DNA from: Nymphaea colorata
Lineage: Eukaryota > Streptophyta > Magnoliopsida > Nymphaeales > Nymphaeaceae
Length of the DNA stretch: 64,000 nt
Direction: 5' to 3'
Assembly: GCF_008831285.2 (NCBI RefSeq)
Contig: NC_045143.1
Location: 2,923,503 to 2,987,502 of the forward strand
The notes under the pieces were generated by a model. The model saw nothing but the letters and a program-made list of their open reading frames with translations, was not told the origin of the DNA and ran no database searches. This document shows, one piece after another, positions 1 through 11,324 of this stretch; the first letter of the stretch is position 1, and every line of letters begins with the position of its first letter. Both the position numbers and the translations under genes were made by a program.

Positions 1-507
1 AGAAGGTATAAATTCTAATTAAGTTAAAAAAAGGTTGCAGTTTAAATTTGATATTTGGCTACTATGCACCCACAAGGATGAAATAAATATACAAGAACAT
101 GACAAACAATGTGTAAACACAGAAACAGAGTATATGACATCTGATTGTGAAAATTATATTTTAGAAGAGAAAACATGTAAACGTGTAAAGATCTGGCAGA
201 TTATTAGTGCAATCGACCAACAAAATGTGATATTTAATTGGATAACTCTCCCTTCATAATCGTTAAAGTTCCGAGATCTGGAGTTCTCGTTTATATGTCC
301 TGCAGGGTCACTAGTAGTAGTTGGATTGAAATCTTAGCATCTCGGCTCATCTATTTCTTATTAAATATATGTTATATTCAAAAAAAATATTTTTTATGTT
401 TGTAAAAAAAACTATTTTATATTTACAATTTTTTTTTTATTTTAACCGAGCCAGGCTCCACTTAAGAAATTGCAACGAATCTGCATTCATTTGTCAGTAC
501 TCTATAT

Positions 508-999
508 TCACCTTCCTTGATCTCTTATGGGATTGAACCGAGCAAACTCCTCTTTCAATCCGGATGCAGTCGCAAAGTGTTTCCCATCCTCCCCCTTGGC
601 TTGGATATTCAAAATGATTCCCATCCAAGGCCAAATGAAACGCTCCTCCTGAGCATCCTTTTTGAAACGTTTGGATGATAGAGCAGATCTTGAAAATGAA
701 GGTGTAACTGAAGGTGTAGACTTCTCTACGAAATCCAACTGCAAGAACTTGGCGAGGGCCCAATGCCTCGCGGTTTCCTTCAATCTCTTGTTGGAGTTTC
801 CAACTCATGTTGCATGCTGAAGAAGATCTTTGTATCTGTAATCCTGTTTCTTCCTCTCAAGGTAGTAGGGACACCTAAGGAAGGCATAAGAGCTCCTGGT
901 GAAAACTTTCTTCTCCTTCAATTGCTCATATAGCTTCTCCACCCGCTCTTTGATTTTCCCCTCACTAAAATCACTGTAATCATCTGAGCCATAAGACAT
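508..999 (-). pseudogene. IDN2/FDM-like XS-domain gene, truncated, array unit 1
   Basis: Reading from ATG 999-997, the N-terminus is acidic (MSYGSDDYSDFSEGK), followed by a zf-XS finger with DYRYKDLLQHA, then VGNSN and ARHWALAKFLQLDF, and the opening of an XS domain (FIWPWMGIILNI). It ends at FNPIRDQGR-stop, where family members continue with the rest of the XS domain and a coiled coil plus XH domain. The family (IDN2, FDM1-5, SGS3) binds double-stranded RNA in RNA-directed DNA methylation. A TGA at 807-805 replaces the Gly codon of the conserved HA-x-G-V-G stretch, so the free product would be 64 residues. The second zinc Cys is Tyr (CPYY). Frame is otherwise open on both sides of the stop. 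Confidence 0.85.
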
Positions 1000-1769
1000 C
1001 CCCTCCTACGCAAAGCAGATCACCGAACAAAAAAACCAAAACGGACCAACAAAATTGGAAAAAAAGTTGAGGGTGGAACATTCTCCACAAAAGTATATAT
1101 GAAAAGAATATCTGTTGTGCAACCAAATCCAACAGCATCGCATATGCTCCTCCCTCTTATAGAAGAAGCGCTTGTCTCACCCCCCCCGCACCACACTCAT
1201 TCATTAATTTTCCTTTTCCGTCAAAATGCACATATTTTGGCTCATTATGCTCTTTAAAAGGTGTAAATTCTAATTAAGTTCAAAAAAGGTTGCAGTTTAA
1301 ATTTGATATTTGGCTACTATGCACCCACAAGGATGAAATAAAGATACTAGAACATGACTAACAACGTGTAAACACAGAAACATAGTATATGACATCTGAT
1401 TGTGAAAATTATATTATAGAAGAGAAAACGTGTAAACGTGTAAACGTGTAAAGATCTGGCAGATTATTAGTGCAATCGACCAACAAAATGTGGTATTTAA
1501 TTGGATAACTCTCCCTTCATAATCGTTAAAGTTCCTAGATCTGGAGTTCTCGTTTATATGTCCTGCAGGGTCACTAGTAGTAGTTGGATTGAAATCTTAG
1601 CATCTCTGCTCATCTATTTCTTATTAAATATATTTTATATTCAAAAAAAATATTTTTTATGTTTGTAAAAAAAACTATTTTATATTTACATTTTTTTTTT
1701 ATTTTAACCGAGCCAGGCTCCACTTAAGAAATTGCAACAAATCTGCATTCATTTGTCAGTATTCTATAT

Positions 1770-2260
1770 TCACCTTCCTTGATCTCTTATGGGATTGAAC
1801 CGAGCAAACTCCTCTTTCAATCCGTATGTAGTCGCATAGTGTTTCCCATCCCCCCCTTGGCTTGGATATTCAAAACGATTCCCATCCAAGGCCAAATGAA
1901 ACGCTCCTCCTGAGCATCCTTTTTGAAACGTTTGGATGATAGAGCAGATCTTGAAAATGAAGGTGTAACTGAAGGTGCAGACGTCTCTATGAAATCCAAC
2001 TGCAAGAACTTGGCGAGGGCCCGATGCCTCGCGGTTTCCATCAATCTCTTGTTGGAGTTTCCAACTCATGTTGCATGCTGAAGAAGATCTTTGTATCTGT
2101 AATCCTGTTTCTTCCTCTCAAGGTAGTAGGGGCACCTAAGGAAGGCATAAGAGCTCCTGGTGAAAACTTTCTTCTCCTTCAATTGCTCATATAGCTTCTC
2201 CACCCGCTCTTTGATTTTCCCCTCACTAAAATCACTGTAATCATTTGAGCCATACGACAT
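1770..2260 (-). pseudogene. IDN2/FDM-like XS-domain gene, truncated, array unit 2
   Basis: This copy starts at ATG 2260-2258 and its first 64 residues are identical to unit 1, including the CPYY change and the in-frame TGA (2068-2066) at the conserved glycine. The post-stop part again encodes the finger's His helix and the start of the XS domain. A 1-bp loss in a C-run (near 1850, seven C where unit 1 has CCTCCCCC) shifts the frame after NIQAKG. The remaining XS residues continue in another frame to 1770. The copy therefore has two disabling changes and is closest to unit 1. Confidence 0.83.
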
Positions 2261-2417
2261 CCCCTCCTACGCAAAGCAGATCACCGAACAAAAAAACCAA
2301 AACGGACCAACAAAATTGGAAAAAAAGTTGAGGGTGGAACATTCTCCACAAAAGTATATATGAAAAGAATATCTGTTGTGCAACCAAATCCAACAGCATC
2401 GCATATGCTCCTCCCTC

Positions 2418-2427
2418 TTATATAAGA
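2418..2427 (-). promoter_or_regulatory. TATA-like box of array unit 2
   Basis: CTTATATAAG lies about 160 bp upstream of the unit 2 ATG on the minus strand, where a core promoter would be expected. Unit 1 has the mutated form TTATAGAAG at about 1158-1166. Position and motif support it; activity is not shown. Confidence 0.5.
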
Positions 2428-3024
2428 AGCGCTAGTCTCACCCCCCCCACACCACACTCATTAATTAATTTTCTTTTTCCGTCAAAATGCACATATTTTG
2501 GCTCATTATGCTCTTTAAAAGGTGTAAATTCTAATTAAGTTCAAAAAAGGTTGCAGTTTAAATTTGATATTTGGCTACTATCCACCCACAAGGATGAAAT
2601 AAATATACTAGAACATGACTAACAACGTGTAAACATAGAAACAGAGTATATGACATCTGATTGTGAAAATTATATTTTAGAAGAAAAAACGTGTAAACGT
2701 GTAAAGATCTGACAGATTATTAGTGCAATCGACCAACAAAATGTGGTATTTAATTGGATAACTCTCCCTTCATAATCGTTAAAGTTCCTAGATCTGGAGT
2801 TCTCGTTTATATGTCCTACAGGGTCACTAGTAGTAGTTGGATTGAAATCTTATCATCTTGGCTCATCTATTTCTTATTAAATATATGTTATATTCAAAAA
2901 AAATATTTTTTATGTTTGTAAAAAAAACTATTTTATATTTACAATTTTATTTTTTATTTTAACCGAGCCAGGCTCCACTTAAGAAATTGCAACGAATCTG
3001 CATTCATTTGTCAGTATTCTATAT

Positions 3025-3516
3025 TCACCTTCCTTGATCTCTTATGGGATTGAACTGAGCAAACTCCTCTTTCGATCTGGATGCAGCCGCAAAGTGTTTC
3101 CCATCCTTCCCCTTGGCCTGGATATTCACAACAATTCCCATCCAAGGCCAAACGAAACACTCCTTCTGAGCATCCTTTTTGAAACGTTTGGATGATAGAG
3201 CAGATCTCAAAAATGAAGGTGTAACGGAAGGTGCAGTCTTCTCTTCGAAATCCAACTGCAAGAACTTGGCCAGTGTGCGATGCCTCGCGGTTTCCTTCAA
3301 TCTCTTGTTGGAGTTTCCAACTCATGTTGCATGCTGAAGAAGATCTTTGTATCTGTAATCCTGTTTCTTCCTCCCAAGGCAATAGAGGCACCTAAGGAAG
3401 GCATAAGAGCTCTTGGTGAAGACATTCTTCTCCTTCAATTACTCATATAGCTTCTCCACTCGCTCTTTGATTTCCCCCTCACTAAAATCACTGTAATCAT
3501 CTGAGCCAGACGACAT
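3025..3516 (-). pseudogene. IDN2/FDM-like XS-domain gene, truncated, array unit 3
   Basis: The start is ATG 3516-3514 (MSSGSDDYSDFSEGE). Codon 26 is TAA (3441-3439) where units 1 and 2 have Gln, and codon 65 is the shared TGA (3324-3322). In spite of two stops this copy keeps the zinc pair (CLYC) and a complete leader, so in those respects it is closer to the ancestor than units 1 and 2. After the second stop the frame runs through FVWPWMGIVVNI and ends FNPIRDQGR-stop. Like the others it lacks nearly all of the XS domain, the coiled coil and the XH domain. Confidence 0.85.
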
Positions 3517-3718
3517 CCCCTCCTACGCAAAGCAGATTTCCTAACAAGAAAACCAAAACTGACCAACAAAATTGATGACCGTGACAATGATTTACAACAA
3601 ACTTTAAAACCCAAACTAGGGAAAACAAGCCGAGGGTGGAACATTCCCCACAAAAGCATATATGAACAGAACATCTCTTGTGCAACAAAATCCAACAGCA
3701 TGGCATATGCTCCTCCAT

Positions 3719-3728
3719 CTTATATAAG
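3719..3728 (-). promoter_or_regulatory. TATA-like box of array unit 3
   Basis: A TTATATAAG motif lies about 205 bp upstream of the unit 3 ATG on the minus strand. The greater distance than in unit 2 reflects the longer, undeleted leader. The same motif position is kept, as TTATATATG, in the dispersed copy at about 8720. Preservation in several decayed copies shows that the promoter was copied with the gene fragment. Confidence 0.5.
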
Positions 3729-4170
3729 AAGCGCTAGTCTCAACCCCCCCAAACCACATTGATTAATTAATTTTCCTTCTCCGTCAAAACGCACATATTT
3801 CGGTTCATTATGCTCTTTAAAAGGTGTAAATTCTAATTCAGTTCAAAAAAGGTTGCAGTTTACATTTGATATTTGGCTACTATGCGCTCACAAGAATGAA
3901 ATAAATATTCTAGAACATGACTAACAACATGTTAATACAGAAACAAAGTATATGACATCTGAATGCGAAAATTATATTTTAAAAGAGGAAACGTGTAATC
4001 GTCTAAAAATCTGGCAGATTATTAGTACAATCGACTAACAAAATGTGGTATTTAATTGGGTAGCTCTCCCTTCATAATCGTTAAAGTTCCTAGATCTGGA
4101 GTTCTCGTTTATATGTCCTGCAGGGTCACTAGTAGCAGTTGGATTGAAATCTTAGCATCTCGGCTCATCT

Positions 4171-5922
4171 AAGCTACACATATCAGAAAATTTGGTATGC
4201 ATGTCGTTCTTGTACCATACAAATTACCAGCTCCTCCTGCACATTTCAATAGTAGAGTCATCTACTTCCTTTCCTATACTTCGCCATTTTTGCTCAGGAT
4301 GAATCTTGGAAAATTTAAACTACAAAATTACTCAAGGAAAGTAAAAAGTCAAGAAGAAATCTTTAAACACAAACATGTAAAAATAAATTACAAATATCAC
4401 GAAATCAAATCCCATAAGTTGGTGACACAATAGAAACATATCCCGATGCTTGTGATTATACACTCGTGAACTAATGTCTAAACAAGCCCGGTGGAAGCCT
4501 GCTTTCACTGTTCGCCTTTTGAAGAAAAGGGGGGAAGAAGACATCCTTATGGAGGCAAGAATAAATGCGTCCCAATGCAGAACTTCGCTGCCAAATAGTC
4601 GAATTCAATCTTGCTTTCACGCGAAAGCTTTTCCAAATGCTGCTCATGGTCCAGCACATGTAAAATTTTGAAGTCTTGGGGATCCTCATGGTACAGGACC
4701 TTGAGGATCAAATTGAAGGTATAGTGTTATATCTCACGGTCCAACATGTCCTAACTTTTAACTTTTAAGTTACGCTGTTTAACATACGAAAACATTCTCA
4801 CATTTTTAACATAGGGACATCTTTTTTGCAATTTTATTGGTTGAAAGTTCTCTAAGTTTTACTTTTGCCCTTATAGGGGAGGATTTTGCATCTAATTAGT
4901 AGGAAAATTTTGATAATTTATTTCTCATACCACATCTAATTTAGAGGGATGGCATATAACCCACTGGGTCCCAACAAGCTTGGGATGGAAATTAGATGCA
5001 ATTGAAGAGAATTATTTTGTAGGAAAAGGGAGGTTAATTTGATAGTGCCCCTTAAAATATTAAAACATTAAGATTATTGAACTAGTGCCCCACCAGCTAA
5101 AATTTCTGGGTCCACTAGTGGTGTTTGGGTTACACTTTAAAACCAGTGTTGAAGTCAAAACTCGATATTTGGATGCGGATAAAACCTGGTTTCATAAAAA
5201 AAAGGAGTGAAAAAACTCGTCCCTTTTATGTTATCCAAAAATCAGGTTTTAGATGTGTCACCTTATAAATCAAAAAACAAAGTTTCGAAACTCATTAAAA
5301 AAATTGGTTTACATAAAATCTAGTTTTTACAAAGCTATAGGCAGACTTTGTCCTAGCGTGTTAGGAAAGATTTGCCATTTCTCTGTCAGGCCTCGTTTGT
5401 TTCCATCAAGGAACTCACTTTTCCTGTATAGGGACACACGATGGTTCACCTAGTCAGGTGAGAAATGAAGTTTGTTCAGACAAGGTCCTTATGTCGCAAT
5501 CAACTTTGTTTCTAAAATAGGTTCACCTAATAAGACCGTGGGTTTCACTTTCTCTAGCTCAGATTTTATCGACTTTTGGATTTTTGTTTCATTTCCTGGG
5601 TGTTTGGTTGTCTCATATTTTATATCCAAAATTTTTAATAAAGATCTGAATTAATTTTTTCGCTTGAAGAATGCAAAAACTACACTTGGTAAACACTATA
5701 ATATATATATAGATATATATATACAAAATAGTTATCTTAAATATACAGATTATTGGAACCATGATCACTAGCTTCCTTGTTGCCCTGAAACCAATTCCGG
5801 TCCCTGTCTAGTAGAAACAAAAGATCGGAAAAAAAAAAACTAAAGAAACTTTAGGTAAAGTAACTTCACCTTTCTGTATCCGCTGCGTGCAGTTACAAGG
5901 GAGCCCCTCTCTATAATCCACA
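4171..5922. other. Intergenic sequence, no gene recognised
   Basis: AT-rich DNA with only short chance reading frames. Opposite-strand open frames at 4470-4690 overlap each other and match no family I know. A (TA)n-like patch is at 5700-5725. Confidence 0.5.
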
Positions 5923-6273
5923 CTATACATTAGTCAAGTTGAGATTCCTCTCCCTCTTGATCATCTGCTTCAGGAAAAGGTAATTCGCCATGGTCGCCAA
6001 GATGACGGCCCCAACAACTATAAAGGGAATGACCATCAGTGGAGTCTTTTTACTTCCAGAGCCCTATGTCATCAAGCAGCGATCACGTGATCCATCAATA
6101 TGCATGCGGTGGATGAGGCCAGAGAACAACCCACGACAGATGCGCCTATCCCTGGTGAAGGCCACCAAGCTGGACTGTGTCATGACGATGATGAGAGAGC
6201 TGAGCAACACAACCACGTTGAAGGCCAGGAAGGCAGGGAAGAGAGGGCAGGTACTCAGGAACTGTCTTGGCTA
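5923..6273 (-). pseudogene. PGG-domain C-terminal fragment, broken
   Basis: The minus strand encodes the membrane tail of an ankyrin-PGG protein, collinear with residues ~263-370 of the intact gene at 30.85-32.66 kb. Visible matches are FNVVVLLSSLIIVMTQSSLVAFTRDRRICR and, after a gap, VIPFIVVGAVILATMANYLFLK followed by RERNLNLTNV-stop (5925-5923). The middle helix is frameshifted: LASSTACILMDHVIAA is readable only in another frame, and in-frame stops flank it. No ankyrin exon or NPPGG motif lies upstream, so this is a 3' gene fragment. Confidence 0.8.
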
Positions 6274-6424
6274 ACACAATGTTTGCTATAACAACTTGAT
6301 ATATGGGTCGTACAATTTGAAGGTTAATAACTAAAATACCTTTAATTTATATTAATTTTTTTTGTAAAGGTTAAATTGAAAATAAAAAATAAAAAAGTAT
6401 GAAAAATATTTATTTTTAATAAAT

Positions 6425-6922
6425 TACTTAAACGTCCTTCCCTCCTAAGTGGGCACCGGGCCGAGCTGCCGGCGGGTACCCGGTGGGCTCGAGTCTTGCT
6501 TCGGGCCCGATCGAGAGGCCTAGGTTTGTCCGATGGGACCCGATCTGGATGGTAACTTAAAAAAAAATTATTATTAATATATATTTTATTATAAAAAATA
6601 TATATATTATTATTTAAACAAACTCCAGCAAGTTCTTTCAAGATCGAGCCAAACTCGATCTAAGGGTAGGCATCGGGCCGGGTCGATGTCTGAAACTCGG
6701 ACCCATGCCTGATACCCAAAACAGGGGAAAGGGCTACGCCCGGCTTAGTTATAATAAAAAAATATTTTTTTAAAATACAAAATAAAATTTTGACTATAAA
6801 ATTATTTTTTTTATTGTAAACGGGTCACCAGGACCCGATACCTAAATATCAGGCCGAGCTCGGGCCCATGCCCAAGCCAGAGTTTTGGGCCCCGCCGACA
6901 CATCCCGACGCACATCCCTAGT
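6425..6922. mobile_element. Non-autonomous hAT-like element cluster (GGGCCGGG-rich)
   Basis: GC-rich ends rich in CGGGCC/GGGCCC flank AT-rich cores. One unit runs from about 6660 (TAAGGGTAGGCATCGGGCCG) to about 6920 (GCACATCCCTAG), giving imperfect inverted ends of the TAGGGxTGGGC type seen in plant hAT MITEs. Similar GC-rich ends occur at 7905-7930, 9715-9815, 17,870-18,120 and 50,043-50,358. No transposase was seen. The hAT assignment is inferred from the terminal motif only. Confidence 0.45.
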
Positions 6923-7397
6923 TGAATTAGATATCCAACCAAACCGTTTCAAAAAAATCGAATATAGAAAAAAAACTTAATATTCAATTAAGAAATTGAA
7001 TCAGATTCAATGATCCAAATATATGTCACTCAGTTTGAGGACTTATGGGGACTTATGGTTTCTATGTTAAATGGGTTTATAATAAATTGACATATATTTG
7101 ACTCTCACAAAAACTGGAAAAATTTTGTATAGACCTTTGTCGTCTAACACCACCCCATGGGAGGCCATCAACTTCCAATGTTATAACAAAAAGCATTTTA
7201 AATAAATTATAAATTTTATACTAAGTTCATAAATACTAATTCAACACAAAATATGTTCTAATTGAAGTTTTATTTAAGAAAAATACTTATTTTTCTAGTA
7301 TAAAAAAATTGGTGTCATAAGATCCATTTATTTTTTTTCTTAATTACAAGAAAAACATGTCAACCTCAAAAAAATGACTAACTTGGTGTATGATTCA

Positions 7398-7476
<79 letters not shown>

Positions 7477-8045
7477 GCCAATTGTACAAAAAATAACTTT
7501 AACAATCAATTTCTAATGGTCTGACCGGTTTTTGTCACTCACCTGGTGGTTTGGGATCCACTAATTGTGTGCAAAATAAAAATAAAAATAAAGTTCAACC
7601 AAAAGTTTGAGCCACCTAAGTGGTATCTACTAAATTTTTGCATTATTTGTACAAAAAAGAAAAAGAAAACAAGTTCTTGCAATTCCATTGACGAAAAGCT
7701 TAGGGAGTTGGTTAGTCGGGAAGCACCTTCTGCAGACAGAGCACTCATGGCAGCCCTGCCAACAGTCTTTCTTGGGAATGCTACGGCCCACCGTCACGGG
7801 GCGCTTCTGAACTGCACACCCACTAACATCAGAGCACTACATTTTGCATCGGCTGCTATGGCTGCCGAGTGCTTTGAACAAATGAAACCTGCGACATGTA
7901 AGAAATGCTGGGGCCCGATTGGGTGGCCCGAATTGGCCCATAACTTAAAAAATATATATATATTTATTAAATATAATTTATATTCAATAAAATTATTTTA
8001 TATTTATAAAAAAATTATTTTACATTTATAATTCCTTTTATTATA
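6923..8045. other. AT-rich intergenic with an exon-like unrecognised fragment
   Basis: It contains a long (TA)n tract and, at about 7675-7915, a 240-bp stretch of more balanced composition whose plus strand is open (SIDEKLRELVSREAPSADR onwards, then ALHFASAAMAAECFEQMK). It has no start and no family match that I can defend. It ends in GC-rich hAT-like sequence at about 7905. Confidence 0.3.
7401..7472. repeat. (TA)n microsatellite
   Basis: About 36 uninterrupted TA dinucleotides. Confidence 0.98.
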
Positions 8046-8740
8046 ACCCAACTAGGCTCCACTTCTGCATTCATTTGTCAGTATTCTATATTCACATTCC
8101 TTGATCGTAAGTCTTACGGGATTGAACCGAGCAAACTCCTCTTCTAATTTGGATGCAGTCACAAAGTGTTTCCCATCCTCCCAAGTGTCCGTTTTGAAAC
8201 GTTTGGATGATGAAGCAGATCTTGGAAATGAAGGTGTAACGGAAGGTGCATGCTTCTCTATGAATCAAACTGCAAAAACTTGGCCAGTGCCCGATGCCTC
8301 GTTGTTTCCTTCAACCTCTTGTTGGAGTTTCCAACTCCTGTTGCATGCTTAAGAGGATCCTTGTATTTGTAATCATGTTTCTTCCTCCCAAGTCACTAGG
8401 GGCACCTAAGGAAACCATCAGAGCTCCTGGTGAAGACATTCTTTTCCTTTAATTCCTTATATAGCTTCGATTTCTTTCTCACTAAAATCACTGTAATCAT
8501 TATGAACCAGACGACATCCCGTCCTACGCAATGGAGATCACCTAACAATAAAACCAAAATTGACCAATAAATTGATGATCATGACAATGATTTACAACAA
8601 ACTTTAAAACCCAAACTAGGGAAAACAAGCCGAGGGCGGAACATTCCCCACAAAAGTATATATGAAGAGAACATCTATTGTGCAACCAAATCCAACGGCG
8701 TCCCATATGCTCCTCCCTCTTATATATGAAGCGCTAGTCT
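8046..8740 (-). pseudogene. Dispersed IDN2/FDM-like copy, heavily decayed but keeping the ancestral Gly codon
   Basis: The sequence is homologous to the array units from leader to downstream spacer. ATG is at 8517-8515, but codon 6 onward is broken (an extra base gives TAA), about 20 codons of the acidic N-terminus are deleted, and the zinc Cys codons are followed by TAG and TGA. The finger region then reads KYKDPLKHATGVGNSNKR, with GGA at the position that is TGA in all three array copies. The WPWMGI segment of the XS domain is deleted. The end reads FNPVR, closer to the family than FNPIR. The full undeleted leader is present, with TTATATATG near 8720. Confidence 0.75.
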
Positions 8741-8809
8741 CATGCCCGTACTATAAACATTCGGTTCCTACTCTTATGTGTTCTAGTGATCTCCTGTCTT
8801 TAAGTTAGG

Positions 8810-9649
8810 ATTTTTTTTTTCTTTCTTTCTACGAAAGAAGACCGATAATACGCTTAGATTTAAATTTTATAGCATGGAAATTCACAATGCAATACTCCAA
8901 CGTAAACTCCATTACAAGTAGCCAAATTCATGGTTTTACTCCTTTTTCCTTTATTCCTTTAAATTTTTCAATAATCCGTAAACAAACTTGAAGGGCTTCA
9001 GTATTTAGTTCATAAGCTGTAGGGAACGGTATGGGATACAATTGGAATCAGATGTATACTTACCATTTCCGTTTTTTCAAATATCTATATATTTATATTC
9101 AAATATGAATTTTAATTCGGATAAAAAAAAAGAATCATATCCAAACCCAAAATATGAACTCATAATTCAAATTTGATCATAATTTGGTTTTTAAATTAAC
9201 ATCCAAACCCAACTTTTAGATCTAATCCAAACCATATTATTGGCATTCATTACAAGATGTTTATTCAAATTAACACTACTATCCTGACCACATCTGAATC
9301 TGAATTTGGTCAACATTTACTTAAATCTGACTTTAAATCCGATCGGATGTCATGTCTTATATCCAAAGGTGATATGAATTCATAATCAAATATCAAAATT
9401 TTTTTCAGTATCCAAATCTTTTCTTTTTATGTGGTCCGGTCATAATGATCGGGTACCGTTGGTCCGCAAAATGGAAATTTCTTTTCGCAATGCAGAAACT
9501 GAGTTTTGTAGGCTTTACTCTATTGATGCTCAAGTTCATGGTTCCAGCCCCTTAAGCGATGGATGAAAATTATTTTTCAAGAATAAGAAAATATGTTGAT
9601 ATGAGCCAATGCTTATACCGACACACCATACTAATGGTGGAGCAAGTTG

Positions 9650-9665
<16 letters not shown>
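8810..9665 (+). repeat. Dispersed repeat, also at 20.27-20.82 kb (+) and 41.09-41.95 kb (-)
   Basis: The segment has poly-T with CTTTCTTTCTACGAAAGAAGACCGATAA, AAATCCGA/GGATTT-rich text and the string ATTGATGCTCAAGTTCATGG. It recurs in the same direction from 20.27 kb and reverse-complemented at 41,085-41,950. A (TA)n patch closes it (9652-9676). No coding capacity was seen. Confidence 0.75.
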
Positions 9666-9680
<15 letters not shown>

Positions 9681-9894
9681 AAAAATAATAAAAATATTTT
9701 TTTAATATTACCAAGCCTAGATCGGGCCCTGGTGGGCGACCCGGGCCGGCCCATCGGGCTCGGACCAGGGCCCATTACGGGTGGTACCGGGCCGCGGCCT
9801 GCAGCCTTCCTAGCCGATTGTAAGAAGAGCTAAAGAAACATCTCCTCCTGTTCATAAGAAAAATTACTTAAATAGATATTCAAATTTAGTTTAT

Positions 9895-10235
9895 TTTCTA
9901 ATAGGGTCTTACATGTATGGAAACAATGTCTTGGAAGTGAAAAAACAACTAATATTTTTGTCAACAAAAGAAATGTTATCATTATTGGCGATAATTTTGC
10001 AACTAGTAAGGAGATGATATCTATAAAAATATAGAAACCAACAAAATAATAATTGCATCGCTATCAACAAAAAGAATCGCTATCAACAAAGAGATTCCTG
10101 AACCATAGTTGTAAAAAAAATTAAAGAGATATCTAAAGATTGTTGCACAGAGAGAGTATAAATATAATATCAAACACTATGATTATTAAGGCCAATGGTG
10201 GCCTTTTGTGATTGAAAACCATGTTAAATATCATG
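9895..10235 (+). repeat. H-family repeat, 3' part
   Basis: It contains the family strings TTATCATTATTGGCGATAATTTTGCAAC, AACAAAATAATAATTGCATCGCTATCAACAAA and GGTGGCCTTTTGTG. The fuller copies are at 42.3, 47.9 and 56.1 kb. Confidence 0.7.
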
Positions 10236-11089
10236 CTTTCATTATTTTTTAATTTTTATATATTTTTAACAACATACAAGTGTGTTGCATGTATTTTTTT
10301 ATATTTTTTAGGAAAAGAAAACATGAATCTAAATGTGAAATGCTGGCAAAACTATGCTGATTTACCGGCCTTCATGAGGGTAACACATCGATAAAATTGA
10401 AGTTATACCGATGCGTTCGTCTGAAATTTTTTGCTGGCAAAAATTTCACCAACTCAAGCATGAGATTTTCTTTTAATACTTTCTCATATAAGCATCATCT
10501 TTGTTGCTTGGACCCCTTTTCAACTAGAATCACCTTTTCTTTTAATACTTTCTCATATAAGCATCATCTTTGTTTACAATTAAATGCTAAAGTAGCAACC
10601 ATCTCTGTTGCTTTCCTTTTCTTTAATTGGGAAGCTGCAACACATAAACCTATGGAACTAAGAATAGACAGCTGAATTAAGCATGTCACTCCGACCCAAC
10701 TTTTGGACTACACAACCGGCGGTGCATGCATTGACAGCAACACAGTGAATATTGAATAAATGGTAGTCGCTTTGCATCTTTTGCTTCACGTAAAAATTTT
10801 CCTATGATGCCGGGAACTGGTGTGAAGGGGGTACCTGTAAGCTCATAAATCAAAGACAGAGGACATCAAAGAGGAGAGACGGGGACCGAGTGGAGGACAA
10901 TGGATGATGGAGGAGGTACCGAAGGAATGACCTTCTACTCAATCGAAGTCGTTTCCAACCTAAAAAAATGTACACCCATTTTTCGGCTTTTGATGCCCTA
11001 TGATTTATTAAAACATGGCATCGTTTACGTCCATAAAAAATCTATTCACCTGGTAGCTGATGAATTTAAAAACCTTCGGTTTCAAAAGG

Positions 11090-11245
11090 ACACGGCTTTT
11101 AATGGCACGAAATCTCTTAAAAACTTGTCAGGACTTTTTCTTCCTAAGCTTCTTTGCCTTTACAACAAAAAAGGCGGGACTTCCTAAACTTCTTTTCAAG
11201 TTAGTAATGCGCAAATATTGTTTGGAGGAGCAAATGCTGGTTCTC
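11090..11245 (+). repeat. Inverted partner of 13,180-13,325
   Basis: AATGGCACGAAATCTCTTAAAAAC, CTTCTTTGCCTTT and TAATGCGCAAATATTGTTTGGAGG recur reverse-complemented at 13,180-13,325. The M1 element and the H1 repeat lie between the two arms. Confidence 0.75.
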
Positions 11246-11324
11246 CTCTTCAGCCTCTCATAATTCTCTTCCCCATCTTTGGCGGACGCAGTACCGCTCT
11301 GGTTTGGCTTCGGCTTGCCTCCTT

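Larger units (their letters stand above)
1..4170. repeat. Tandem array of three full and one partial ~1.26-1.30 kb units
   Basis: The string GGTGTAAATT (GGTATAAATT in the first unit) recurs near 4, 1260, 2521 and 3823, so the periods are about 1256, 1261 and 1302 bp. Each full unit has an AT-rich spacer and then a minus-strand IDN2/FDM-like pseudogene with its 5' leader and TATA region. The fourth unit stops at about 4170, just after CTCGGCTCATCT, and unrelated sequence follows. Units 1 and 2 share a deletion of roughly 45-55 bp in the leader that unit 3 lacks, so they look like the most recent duplication. Unit 2 also has a local triplication of CGTGTAAA near 1430. Confidence 0.93.

Noticed and set aside
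494-808. MSWKLQQEIEGNREA frame in each array unit
   Set aside because: It is a different frame over the zf-XS coding sequence; the true frame gives the conserved VGNSNKRLKETARH stretch.
7546-8031. 161-codon open frame with ALHFASAA, resembling an ankyrin motif
   Set aside because: Only one weak motif; it begins and ends in AT-rich or hAT-like repeat sequence.
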